DNA of 64,000 nucleotides from Ramlibacter pallidus (lineage in GTDB: Bacteria; Pseudomonadota; Gammaproteobacteria; Burkholderiales; Burkholderiaceae_C): NCBI RefSeq assembly GCF_015070875.1, contig NZ_JADDIV010000003.1, forward strand, positions 682,001 to 746,000, written 5' to 3'. Below are positions 47,428 to 55,150 of this stretch, one piece after another. The position numbers were made by a program, and so were the translations under genes. The number at the start of each line of letters is the position of its first letter. The first letter of the stretch is position 1. The notes beneath the pieces were generated by a model. The model saw nothing but the letters and a program-made list of their open reading frames with translations, was not told the DNA's origin and ran no database searches.

Positions 47428-48366
47428 TCACTTCACTTCGAAACGGGCGACGTTGTCGCGCGCGAGGGGCGCCAGGCTGAACGGCTTGCCACGCACCTGC
47501 ACGTCCGTCTGCGCGGCGTCGCCAACGGTGACGGACAGTGGCAGCGTGCCACCGACCCCGGCGCTTTCGCCGGGGCCCATGAGACGCCGCAGCACCGCGA
47601 TGCCCCGGGCATCCGTCACCTGGATCCACGACGGCCCGCGGGTACGGAACACCACGAGGGCGTCCGGCGCCACCGGCACGGCCACGGCGTCCGCGCTGCT
47701 CGCAGCCGCGGGCATCGCGGCGGTGCCCGCGGCCTGCGGTGCGGCGGCAGGGACCCCGCCCGCGGGCAGGGGGGTGGCCACCGTCCCCGCCGGCGCCGCG
47801 CTGGCGGGTGCCGGCAGCGGCTGGGCGCCGGGCGTGGCCGCCGGGAACGCCGCGACGGCGTTGTTCTCCGGCGCGGCCGAGGCCGGACGCGGCGGCACGC
47901 CGGACGCCGGCTCCGGACGGTTCGCCTGCGTGATCGTGTCCAGGCCCTGCTCGACGAGCGGCAGGAACAGGATCACCAGCGCGCCCGCCACCAGCGCGGC
48001 CACCGTGAAGAGGACCGGCCGGGAGACGTGGTGCAGCACGCCGGGAGGGGCCGCGTCTCCCGGGGCGCGGAACGGCGCGTTGATGCCTTCCGTGTCCGGC
48101 ACCAGGCGCGGCTGCGACGTCTGCGGCAGGCGACCGAGCACCGCCTGCGGGTCGATCTTGAGGGTGCGCGCGACGCTCGAGGCCAGCGCCCGGACGAACA
48201 CCGCGTCGCCCAGCAGGTCGTAGCGGTCTTCCTCCAGCGCCTCCAGCTTGCGCACCGGCACCTTCAGGTTGGCCGCGAGCGTGTCGACGTGCAAGCCCGC
48301 CGCCTCGCGGGCCTCGCGCAGCAGCGACCCGGCGGTCACCCCGTCGGCCACCGTCCCCTCACTCAT
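47428..48366 (-). CDS. rodZ: RodZ-like cytoskeletal/helix-turn-helix membrane protein
   Basis: 312 residues. An N-terminal helix-turn-helix of the Cro type ([20 protein letters not shown] then [19 protein letters not shown]) is followed by one membrane helix (about 117-137), a long Ala/Pro linker, and a C-terminal DUF4115 beta domain ([19 protein letters not shown]). RodZ binds MreB and controls cell width. The start overlaps the pilF stop by eight bases. The linker is longer and more Ala/Pro-rich than in enterobacteria. Confidence 0.9.
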   Translation of the reverse strand: MSEGTVADGVTAGSLLREAREAAGLHVDTLAANLKVPVRKLEALEEDRYDLLGDAVFVRALASSVARTLKIDPQAVLGRLPQTSQPRLVPDTEGINAPFRAPGDAAPPGVLHHVSRPVLFTVAALVAGALVILFLPLVEQGLDTITQANRPEPASGVPPRPASAAPENNAVAAFPAATPGAQPLPAPASAAPAGTVATPLPAGGVPAAAPQAAGTAAMPAAASSADAVAVPVAPDALVVFRTRGPSWIQVTDARGIAVLRRLMGPGESAGVGGTLPLSVTVGDAAQTDVQVRGKPFSLAPLARDNVARFEVK

Positions 48367-49171
48367 CGAACGCCCTCCGGTCGAGCGCTCCACGTTCGCG
48401 GGACTGCGGGAAACGCTTGCGCAGCTGGTCGCTCAGCTGGCTCATGGCGGCGGTGTCGTTCAGGCGCTGTTCGACCTTGATGCCGAGCCACAGCGTTTCG
48501 GCGTTGGCGAGCTCGCTGTTGTTGAGCCGGCGGATGTAGAACTGCGCGCGCGGGAACTCGCCACGCTGGAACAGGATGCGGGCGAGGTTGTAGCCCGTGA
48601 TCGGGTTGCCGGCGTCGAGTTCGTAGGAATGGATCAGGCTCTGCTCCGCCTCGGCGAGCCGGCCGGCGCGGGCCTGGCACAGGCCCATGGCCATGTACGA
48701 CTTGGAGCGGCCGGCATAGACCGGGTTGGCCAGCGCGCGCTGGAACGAGAGCTGCGCCTCCGGGTAGCGGGCGAGCTGGCACTGCATCCAGCCGTAGTTG
48801 TGGTGCGTGTCGGGGTCGCGCGGGTTGAGCGCGAGCGCGCGGCGGAAGCTGTCCTCGGCCTGCGCGTTGTCGCCCAGCCGCTGGTAGATCAGGGCCCGCA
48901 GGTTGTAGGCGTCGGACAGCGTGGGATCGGTCGCGATGACCTGCTTGAGCTCCTCCAGCGCCACGTCGGTCTTGCCTTCGGCGTAGTAGTTGCTGGCGAG
49001 TTCCAGGCGGATGCGCGCGCGACGGCGGTTGTCGGGCTCCTCGCCGGCCGTCACCACGTCCTGTTGCTGCTGCTGCGTGGCGCAGCCCGCGAGCAGCGTG
49101 AGCGCGGCGGCGGCTGTCGCCAGCGCCAGCCAACCCGAAAAGCGGCGTTGCGCCGCCATGGCCTTCGTCAT
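48359..49171 (-). CDS. pilF: type IV pilus biogenesis lipoprotein PilF/PilW
   Basis: 270 residues. A lipoprotein signal ends at TLLAGC (C30). Six TPR-like repeats follow (LASNYYAEGKTDVALEELKQ; LRALIYQRLGDNAQAEDSFR; YGWMQCQLARYPEAQLSFQR). PilF is the pilotin that places the secretin PilQ in the outer membrane. Position between rlmN and rodZ is conserved in Proteobacteria. The five-glutamine run after the lipobox is unusual but probably harmless. Confidence 0.92.
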   Translation of the reverse strand: MTKAMAAQRRFSGWLALATAAAALTLLAGCATQQQQQDVVTAGEEPDNRRRARIRLELASNYYAEGKTDVALEELKQVIATDPTLSDAYNLRALIYQRLGDNAQAEDSFRRALALNPRDPDTHHNYGWMQCQLARYPEAQLSFQRALANPVYAGRSKSYMAMGLCQARAGRLAEAEQSLIHSYELDAGNPITGYNLARILFQRGEFPRAQFYIRRLNNSELANAETLWLGIKVEQRLNDTAAMSQLSDQLRKRFPQSRERGALDRRAFDE

Positions 49172-49177
49172 GATCCC

Positions 49178-50407
49178 CTATGCCTCCTTCGTGGCTGTGT
49201 CCGCGGGGACCGGCTTGAGCATCACCGTGCGCTGCTGCGCGATGCGCCGGTCGACCCGGGTGCGGTCCTTCACGTCTCCGGCCAGCTGGCCGCAGGCGGC
49301 ATCGATGTCGTCGCCGCGCGTCTTCCGCACCGTCGTGACGATACCAGCATCACTCAGGATTTTCGCGAAAGCCTGCACGCTCTGTTGCGGCGAACGCACC
49401 AGGCCCGAGGCGGGGAAGGGGTTGAAGGGGATCAGATTCAGCTTGCACGAGACGCCGCGGCCGCGATGGCGCTGGACGAGGTCCGCGAGCTGGCGCGCGT
49501 GTTCCGGCTGGTCGTTGACGCCATCGAGCATGCAGTACTCGAAGGTGATGAAGTCGCGCGGCGCGTGTTCGAGGTAGCGGTTGCAGGCATCCAGCAGTTC
49601 CGCGATCGGGTACTTCCGGTTGAGCGGCACCAGCTTGTCGCGCAATTCGTCGTTCGGCGCATGCAGCGAAACCGCCAGCGCCACGGGGCAGTCCTCGCCC
49701 AGGCGGTCCATCATCGGCACCACGCCCGACGTCGACACCGTCACGCGCCGGCGCGACAGGCCGTAGCCGTGGTCGTCCAGCATGACGCGCAGCGCCGGAA
49801 CCAGCGCGGCGTAGTTCTGGAGCGGCTCGCCCATGCCCATCATCACCACGTTGGAGATGACCCGCTCGCCGCCGGTCCGCAGGTGGGCGCGCAGGAAGTG
49901 CTCGGCAAACCAGAGCTGCGCGAGGATCTCGCCGGTCGTCAGGTTGCGCGAGAAGCCCTGGTGCCCGGTGGAGCAGAAGCGGCAGCCCACGGCGCAGCCC
50001 GCCTGCGAAGACACGCAAAGCGTGCCTCGGTCGAGAACTGACGGCCCCCGTCCGCCGACGGCGGACGCCCCCGGAGGGGGCGGTACGGCGCCTTGGGGCG
50101 GCCCGGCGTCGCCGTACTCGGGAATGAACACGGCCTCGACCGCGTCGCCGTTGCCGACGTCGAACAGCCACTTGATCGTGCCGTCGGCGGATTCGTGCTG
50201 GGAGAGGATTGCCAGCCCCTCGATGCGGGCGCTGCCTTCGAGCTTGTCCCGCAGCGACTTCGCCAGGTCGGTCATCTGGCCGAAGTCGCGGGCGCCCTTC
50301 TGGTGGATCCAGCGGAACAGCTGGGTGGCGCGGAAGCGCTTCTCACCCAGCGAGGCGCAGAACGCGGCCAGACCCTCGAGGTCGTAATCGAGCAGGTTGG
50401 CCGTCAT
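49178..50407 (-). CDS. rlmN: dual-specificity RNA methyltransferase RlmN with in-frame palindromic insertion
   Basis: 409 residues, about 28 longer than usual. A radical SAM enzyme with C138-x-x-x-C142-x-x-C145 (CAVGCRFC); it methylates A2503 of 23S rRNA and A37 of some tRNAs. [14 protein letters not shown] and the C-terminal [16 protein letters not shown] are conserved. Between VFIPE and [10 protein letters not shown], residues 98-125 are an extra Gly/Pro-rich stretch ([17 protein letters not shown] and onward) encoded by a palindromic repeat at 50033-50117. The rest of the protein aligns without a break, so the enzyme is probably active. Confidence 0.92.
   Translation of the reverse strand: MTANLLDYDLEGLAAFCASLGEKRFRATQLFRWIHQKGARDFGQMTDLAKSLRDKLEGSARIEGLAILSQHESADGTIKWLFDVGNGDAVEAVFIPEYGDAGPPQGAVPPPPGASAVGGRGPSVLDRGTLCVSSQAGCAVGCRFCSTGHQGFSRNLTTGEILAQLWFAEHFLRAHLRTGGERVISNVVMMGMGEPLQNYAALVPALRVMLDDHGYGLSRRRVTVSTSGVVPMMDRLGEDCPVALAVSLHAPNDELRDKLVPLNRKYPIAELLDACNRYLEHAPRDFITFEYCMLDGVNDQPEHARQLADLVQRHRGRGVSCKLNLIPFNPFPASGLVRSPQQSVQAFAKILSDAGIVTTVRKTRGDDIDAACGQLAGDVKDRTRVDRRIAQQRTVMLKPVPADTATKEA
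50033..50117. repeat. compound palindromic repeat inserted in rlmN
   Basis: Three nested or tandem dyads fill about 84 bases: GTCCGCC/GGCGGAC around a 3-base loop at 50050-50066, GCCCCC/GGGGGC around GGA at 50067-50081, and GTACGGCG (50083-50090) with CGCCGTAC (50110-50117). The element keeps the rlmN reading frame open. Its form resembles the GC-rich intergenic repeats that I recall from Comamonadaceae genomes. Confidence 0.65.
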
Positions 50408-50419
50408 CGCATGGGTCTT

Positions 50420-50845
50420 TTAGCGGGAGTAGATGTTCATCGCCGGGAAGAAGAAGGCGACTTCGTTCTTCGCGGTCTCGGCGGCGTCGGAGCCGTGCAC
50501 CGCGTTGGCATCGATGCTGTCGGCGAAGTCGGCGCGGATGGTGCCCGGCGCGGCCTTCTTCGGGTCGGTGGCGCCCATGAGGTCGCGGTTCTTCAGGATG
50601 GCGCCCTCGCCTTCGAGCACCTGGATCATCACCGGGCCGGAGATCATGAACTCGACGAGGTCCTTGAAGAAGGGACGCTCCTTGTGCACGGCATAGAACT
50701 GCTCGGCTTCCTGGCGCGACAGGTGCGCCATGCGGGCGGCGATGACCTTCAGGCCGGCAGCTTCGAAGCGCGCGTAGATCTGGCCGATGACGTTCTTCGC
50801 CACGGCGTCGGGCTTGATGATGGAGAGGGTGCGTTCGATGGCCAT
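50420..50845 (-). CDS. ndk: nucleoside diphosphate kinase
   Basis: 141 residues, the normal length. [20 protein letters not shown] is the N-terminus; the phospho-histidine is in [12 protein letters not shown]. It equalises nucleoside triphosphate pools using ATP. It is the first gene of the conserved ndk-rlmN-pilF group; the rlmN start lies 12 bases after its stop. Confidence 0.97.
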   Translation of the reverse strand: MAIERTLSIIKPDAVAKNVIGQIYARFEAAGLKVIAARMAHLSRQEAEQFYAVHKERPFFKDLVEFMISGPVMIQVLEGEGAILKNRDLMGATDPKKAAPGTIRADFADSIDANAVHGSDAAETAKNEVAFFFPAMNIYSR

Positions 50846-50980
50846 GCTGTTTCCTGAGCTTGATGTTTTAGGGTTTTGCCGGAGGCGAAAAGTTCGGCAA
50901 AGCCCGCAATTCTAGCGGGCCTGCCCTCGCCTTCCGTGACGAAGGGGTGTCCGGCGCCTTCCGGGCGCCGGCCCCCGGAG

Positions 50981-52363
50981 TTATCGGCCGCCCCGGCCGC
51001 CGCCGCGGCGGGGTCCGCCCCGGCCCCCACCGCCGCCGGGCATGCCGCTGCCCGGGCCGCCGCGGCGCTGGCGGTTGAAGCTGTCCGCGCCGATGTAGCC
51101 CACCGAGGTCTTCATCGGATCCGGCTGGCCGCCGCCACCGCCCTGGCCACCGCCTCCGCCGGACTTGCGCCGGCCCTGGCCCTGCGCATTGCCCTGCTTG
51201 CCCGGCGCGCCGCCCTGCGGCCGCGGCCCCTCGCCGCGGGTCGGCCCGCCGCGGCGCTTGGCGTTGCGCCCGCCCTTGCCGCCGGCGTCCGCCTCGCGGG
51301 GATGCTGCGGCCGTGAAAGGCCGCCGGCCGCCTGCGTCAGCGAGCCGATGTCCCGCTCGTCCAGCTCCATGAAGGCGCCGCGCTTGAGGCCGCGCGGCAG
51401 CACCATGGCGCCGTAGCGGATGCGGATGAGGCGGCTGACGGCGTGGCCCACCGCCTCGAACAGGCGGCGCACCTCGCGATTGCGCCCTTCGCTGATCGTG
51501 ACGCGGTACCAGACGTTGGAGCCCTCGCCGCCGCCTTCCTCGATGGAACCGAACTGCGCGCGGCCGTCGTCGAGGTCGACCCCGTCCAGCAGCCGCTGGC
51601 GCTCCTCGTTGCTGAGCGCGCCCAGCACCCGCACGGCGTATTCGCGCTCCAGGCCGAAGCGCGGGTGCATGAGCTTGTTGGCGAGCTCGCCCGAATTCGT
51701 GAACAGCAGCAGGCCCTCGGTGTTGAGGTCCAGCCGGCCGACCGACTGCCACTTGCCCTGCTGCAGCTTGGGCAGCTTGCGGAACACGGTGGGCCGGTTC
51801 TGCGGGTCGTCGTGGGTGACGACCTCGCCGACGGGCTTGTGGTACGCGATCACGCGCGGCGGCGGCGGCGCGATCCGCACGCGGATCGGCTTGCCGTTGA
51901 CCTTGATCTGGTCGCCGAACTGGATGCGCTGGCCGATGTGGGCGGGCTCGTTGTTGACGGAGATCCGCCCCTCCATGATGAGCTGCTCCATCTCCAGCCG
52001 CGAGCCGAGGCCGGCCTGGGCGAGCACCTTGTGCAGCTTGGGGGTCTCGGGCTGCGGCGCCAGCACGCGCTTGGCGGCGCTCGTGTCGGGCGCCTCCTCT
52101 TCGGCGTCGAAGCGGCCGGTGATGACGTCCTCGAACCGCACGGGCACGGCGGCAGGCGCCGGCGCGCGCCGCGCCCGCTCCTGGCCCGGCTGGCGGTCCT
52201 CGCCGTCCTCGGCGTCGTCGTCGCCTTCCTCGTCCTCGCCGCGGCCCTCGTCCGCCCCTTCCTCCGCCGCCCGGGCCGCCGCCTCCCTCGCCTCCTCGCG
52301 GGCACGTCCTTCCTCGGAATCGTCATCGGGCGTGCGCGCCATCGCGTCGGTGGGATCGTTCAT
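50981..52363 (-). CDS. rluB: 23S rRNA pseudouridine synthase RluB-like, with RG-rich tail
   Basis: 460 residues. An acidic N-terminal extension (about 95 residues of Glu/Asp/Ala) is followed by an S4 RNA-binding domain (KLHKVLAQAGLGSRLEMEQL) and the catalytic domain with aspartate in GRLDLNTEGLLLFTN. GAMVLPRGLKRGAFMELD closes the core. The last 110 residues are low complexity, rich in Gly and Arg (RGGPRRGGGRGGR). RluB makes pseudouridine 2605. The start is three bases after the scpB stop. The basic tail probably binds RNA. Confidence 0.9.
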   Translation of the reverse strand: MNDPTDAMARTPDDDSEEGRAREEAREAAARAAEEGADEGRGEDEEGDDDAEDGEDRQPGQERARRAPAPAAVPVRFEDVITGRFDAEEEAPDTSAAKRVLAPQPETPKLHKVLAQAGLGSRLEMEQLIMEGRISVNNEPAHIGQRIQFGDQIKVNGKPIRVRIAPPPPRVIAYHKPVGEVVTHDDPQNRPTVFRKLPKLQQGKWQSVGRLDLNTEGLLLFTNSGELANKLMHPRFGLEREYAVRVLGALSNEERQRLLDGVDLDDGRAQFGSIEEGGGEGSNVWYRVTISEGRNREVRRLFEAVGHAVSRLIRIRYGAMVLPRGLKRGAFMELDERDIGSLTQAAGGLSRPQHPREADAGGKGGRNAKRRGGPTRGEGPRPQGGAPGKQGNAQGQGRRKSGGGGGQGGGGGQPDPMKTSVGYIGADSFNRQRRGGPGSGMPGGGGGRGGPRRGGGRGGR

Positions 52364-52366
52364 GCT

Positions 52367-53047
52367 TCAGGTCTCTACGGCTGGTGTGGCGTCGGGATCG
52401 CCCAGGTCGTCGCCGCCGGAGGCGGTGCGTGTCGCGTCATCGGCCGTGGACTCGCCGGCTTCCGCGGTTTCCATCGCCAGTTCCGGCTGCGGCGCCGCCG
52501 CCTCGGCCAGAGCCTCGAAGGCGCCGCCCGGCTGGGCCGGGTTCTGCAGTTCCGGCAGCTGGTCGAGCGAGGCGAGGCCGAGGTCGTCGAGGAACTGGCG
52601 CGTGGTGGCGTACAGCGCCGGCCGGCCCACCGCCTCGCGGTGGCCGATCACCTCGACCCAGCCGCGGTCTTCCAGCTGCTTGAGGATCTGGGTGTTGATG
52701 GTGACGCCGCGGATGTCTTCCATGTCGCCGCGCGTGACCGGCTGGCGGTACGCGATGATCGCCAGCGTCTCGAGCGCGGCGCGGCTGTAGCGCGGCGGCT
52801 TCTCCGGGTGCAGGCGGTCGAGGTACTCCCGCATCTCCGGCCGGCTCTGGAAGCGCCAGCCGCTGGCCACGCAGACGAGTTCGACCCCGCGCTGCGCCCA
52901 GTCGTTCTGCAGCTCCCCGAGCAGTTCCTTGATGGTGTCGGCCCCGAGCTCGTCGCCGAACAGCACGCGCAACTCGCGCACGGGCAGCGGCTGCTGCGTG
53001 CAGATCAGCGCGGTCTCGAGGACGCGCTTGGCATCCACCGTATTCAT
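52367..53047 (-). CDS. scpB: segregation and condensation protein ScpB
   Basis: 226 residues. Two winged helices: [20 protein letters not shown] at the N-terminus and [20 protein letters not shown] then [20 protein letters not shown]. ScpB is the kleisin-associated subunit of the Smc-ScpAB condensin. The C-terminal 50 residues are acidic and low complexity. The next gene, rluB, follows by three bases; scpA and smc are not in the window. Confidence 0.93.
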   Translation of the reverse strand: MNTVDAKRVLETALICTQQPLPVRELRVLFGDELGADTIKELLGELQNDWAQRGVELVCVASGWRFQSRPEMREYLDRLHPEKPPRYSRAALETLAIIAYRQPVTRGDMEDIRGVTINTQILKQLEDRGWVEVIGHREAVGRPALYATTRQFLDDLGLASLDQLPELQNPAQPGGAFEALAEAAAPQPELAMETAEAGESTADDATRTASGGDDLGDPDATPAVET

Positions 53048-53164
53048 GGTCTCGTCCTGGAAGTGGCGCTCAAGAGAGCGCTGCTCGTCTGGGCCAAGGG
53101 CTGTGGTCGTGGTCGTCGCCGCGGTGTCCCCTCCAGGGCAGCTGCGGCGCGGGGCCGGTGCCGG

Positions 53165-54118
53165 TCACGCCCCGCGGGCGTCGGCGACTGGCTGGCTCGT
53201 GAGCCATTCGGATTCATTGTATCGCAGGCCCCACGCCGCCCACGCGGCCCGCAGGTCGGGCGGCAACGGGGCGTGGAAAGCCAGCGGCGCCCCCGTGACC
53301 GGATGCGCGAAGGCCAGGCGGAACGCGTGCAGCGCCTGCCGTGCCAGCGCGCCGGCGGCGGCCCCTCCGTAGAGAGGATCCGATGCGATGGGGTGGCCCA
53401 CGTGCGCCAGGTGCACGCGGATCTGGTGCGTGCGCCCCGTCTCCAGCGTGCACAGCAGCCCGCAGCCTTGCGTGCCCTGCGCCAGCAGGCGCACCACCGT
53501 GGCGGCGGGCTTGCCGGGGTGCCGCTGCAGGTCGACCACCGCCATGCGCAGGCGGTTGCGCGGGTCACGCCCGATGGCGGCGTCGATCCGCCGCACGTCC
53601 GGCCCTTCCCAGCGGCGGTGGGCCAGCGCCAGGTACTGCCGCGAGACCTCGCGCGCCGCGATCATCGCGACCAGCCGGTCCATCGCGGCGCGCGTGCGCG
53701 CCACCACCATGAGGCCGCTGGTGTCCTTGTCCAGGCGGTGCACGATCCCCGCGCGCGGCAGCTGGCGCGCGCCGGCGTCCCGCGCGAGCAGCGCGTTGAG
53801 CAGCGTGCCGCTCCAGTTGCCGGGCGCGGGGTGCACCACCAGGCCGGCCGGCTTGTCGACGACGAGCAGGTGTTCGTCCTCGTGGACCACCGACAGCGGC
53901 AGCGCCTCGGGCAGGAAGGCCTGGCTTTGCGGCGTGGGCCGCAGTTCCACCTCCCCTGCTTCGCCGGCACGGACCTTCTGCGACGCCTTGGTGGCGGGAC
54001 GGCCCTGCAGGCGCACCGCGCCGGATTCGATCAGCTGCTGCAGGTAGGAGCGCGAGAACTCGGGCACCAGGTGGGCGAGCGCGCGGTCGAGCCGCTCGCC
54101 GTGCAGGGACGCGCCCAC
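53165..54118 (-). CDS. rluD: 23S rRNA pseudouridine synthase RluD
   Basis: 317 residues from a GTG at 54118. An S4 domain (GERLDRALAHLVPEFSRSYL) and a catalytic domain with aspartate in VHRLDKDTSGLMVVA and LETGRTHQIRVHLAHVGHPI. RluD makes pseudouridines 1911, 1915 and 1917 in helix 69. The frame is open upstream for about 28 further codons with no ATG, and a ribosome binding site for the GTG is not clear, so an N-terminal extension from a non-ATG start is possible. It is divergent from bamD, the conserved arrangement. Confidence 0.9.
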   Translation of the reverse strand: MGASLHGERLDRALAHLVPEFSRSYLQQLIESGAVRLQGRPATKASQKVRAGEAGEVELRPTPQSQAFLPEALPLSVVHEDEHLLVVDKPAGLVVHPAPGNWSGTLLNALLARDAGARQLPRAGIVHRLDKDTSGLMVVARTRAAMDRLVAMIAAREVSRQYLALAHRRWEGPDVRRIDAAIGRDPRNRLRMAVVDLQRHPGKPAATVVRLLAQGTQGCGLLCTLETGRTHQIRVHLAHVGHPIASDPLYGGAAAGALARQALHAFRLAFAHPVTGAPLAFHAPLPPDLRAAWAAWGLRYNESEWLTSQPVADARGA

Positions 54119-54196
54119 CGTGAACGGACGGGTCTCCGCCTCGGCACCGGGTTCCTCCAGCAGGTCCTCGGTGGCGGGATGCGATGGGTCGGTCGA

Positions 54197-54202
54197 TATA
54201 AT
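54197..54202 (+). promoter_or_regulatory. putative -10 element of bamD
   Basis: A perfect TATAAT lies 28 bases before the bamD GTG start, in the divergent rluD-bamD spacer. The corresponding -35 region is weak (GCGGGA at 17 bases). A location just upstream of a conserved essential gene supports it. Confidence 0.5.
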
Positions 54203-54229
54203 GGCTCGCCCTTGGAAAGAGAGTTGCGC

Positions 54230-55033
54230 GTGCTTGTTCGAGCCAAATTATCGGTGGTCCCTGTCCTGCTGGCCGCGTCGCTGCTGGCCGCCTGCTCCTC
54301 GACGAAGGAGGACGACCGCACCGCGACCTGGAGTCCCAACCGCATCTACGCGGAAGCCAAGGACGAGATCAACTCGGGCGGCTTCGACAAGGCCGTCCCG
54401 CTGCTGGAGAAGCTGGAGGGCCGCGCGGCCGGCACGCCGCTGGCGCAGCAGGCCCAGCTCGATCGCGCCTACGCCCACTACAAGGCCGGCGACCAGGCGC
54501 AGGCGCTCGCCACGCTGGACCGCTTCATCAAGCTGCACCCGGCCAGCCCCGCGCTGGACTACGCCCTGTACCTCAAGGGCGTCGTGAACTTCAACGACAA
54601 CCTGGGCATGTTCTCCTTCATCACGCGGCAGGACCTGTCCGAGCGTGACCAGAAGGCCGCCAAGGAGTCGTTCGAATCCTTCCGCGAACTCGTGACGCGC
54701 TTCCCGGATTCGCGCTACTCCCCCGACGCCCGCGCCCGCATGACGTACATCGTCAACTCGCTGGCGCAGTACGAAGTGCACGTGGCGCGCTACTACTACA
54801 ACCGCGGCGCGTACGTGGCGGCGATCAACCGCGCGCAGTCCGCCCTGGCCGACTACCGCGACGTGCCCGCGCTGGAGGAAGCGCTCTTCATCCTGGTGCG
54901 CTCCTACGACGCGCTGGGCATGGCGCAGCTGCGCGACGACGCGCGCCGCGTGATGGAGAAGAACTATCCGCAGAGCGAGTACCTCTCGCGCGGCGGCAAG
55001 AAGGAAGACCGGCCCTGGTGGAAGGTGTGGTGA
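54230..55033 (+). CDS. bamD: outer membrane assembly lipoprotein BamD
   Basis: 267 residues from a GTG at 54230. A lipoprotein signal ends in LLAAC (C22). TPR repeats follow: IYAEAKDEINSGGFDKAVPL, ALATLDRFIKLHPASPALDY and SFESFRELVTRFPDSRYSPD. BamD is the essential partner of BamA in outer-membrane protein insertion. GAGAG precedes the GTG. It is followed by a strong terminator nested between inverted repeats. Divergent from rluD as in E. coli. Confidence 0.94.
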   Translation: MLVRAKLSVVPVLLAASLLAACSSTKEDDRTATWSPNRIYAEAKDEINSGGFDKAVPLLEKLEGRAAGTPLAQQAQLDRAYAHYKAGDQAQALATLDRFIKLHPASPALDYALYLKGVVNFNDNLGMFSFITRQDLSERDQKAAKESFESFRELVTRFPDSRYSPDARARMTYIVNSLAQYEVHVARYYYNRGAYVAAINRAQSALADYRDVPALEEALFILVRSYDALGMAQLRDDARRVMEKNYPQSEYLSRGGKKEDRPWWKVW

Positions 55034-55041
55034 CCTGAAGA

Positions 55042-55145
55042 CCCGTCATCCCTGCGCAAGGCGGGGATCCAGGGCTTTCGAAGGAAGAAGCGGCCGCCGG
55101 CCGCTTTTTTCATGCCCTGGATTCCCGCCTTCGCGGGAAGGACGG
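55042..55145. repeat. inverted pair of REP-like repeats flanking the bamD terminator
   Basis: A unit at 55042-55075 (CCGTCATCCCTGCGCAAGG and onward, ending ATCCAGGGC) is repeated in inverse orientation at 55114-55145. The two arms match at most positions. Units of this sort (GTCATTCCCGCG-type followed by GCGGGAATCCA) are widespread in Proteobacteria. Together they can fold into one long hairpin that encloses the terminator at 55088-55110. Confidence 0.7.
55088..55110 (+). terminator. rho-independent terminator of bamD
   Basis: An eight-base stem (55088-55095 with 55099-55106) around a 3-base loop ends in a run of six T (55105-55110). It lies 55 bases after the bamD stop. On the other strand the A-run side also gives a short T-run (AAGAAG), so its action on the converging helicase gene would be weak. 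Confidence 0.85.
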
Positions 55146-55150
55146 TGGCC

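Noticed and set aside
51443..55033. A plus-strand open frame of about 1200 codons that ends with BamD
   Set aside because: Only its last 268 codons, from the GTG at 54230, match BamD; the remainder is antisense to rluB, scpB and rluD and shows the low-complexity composition of a shadow frame.
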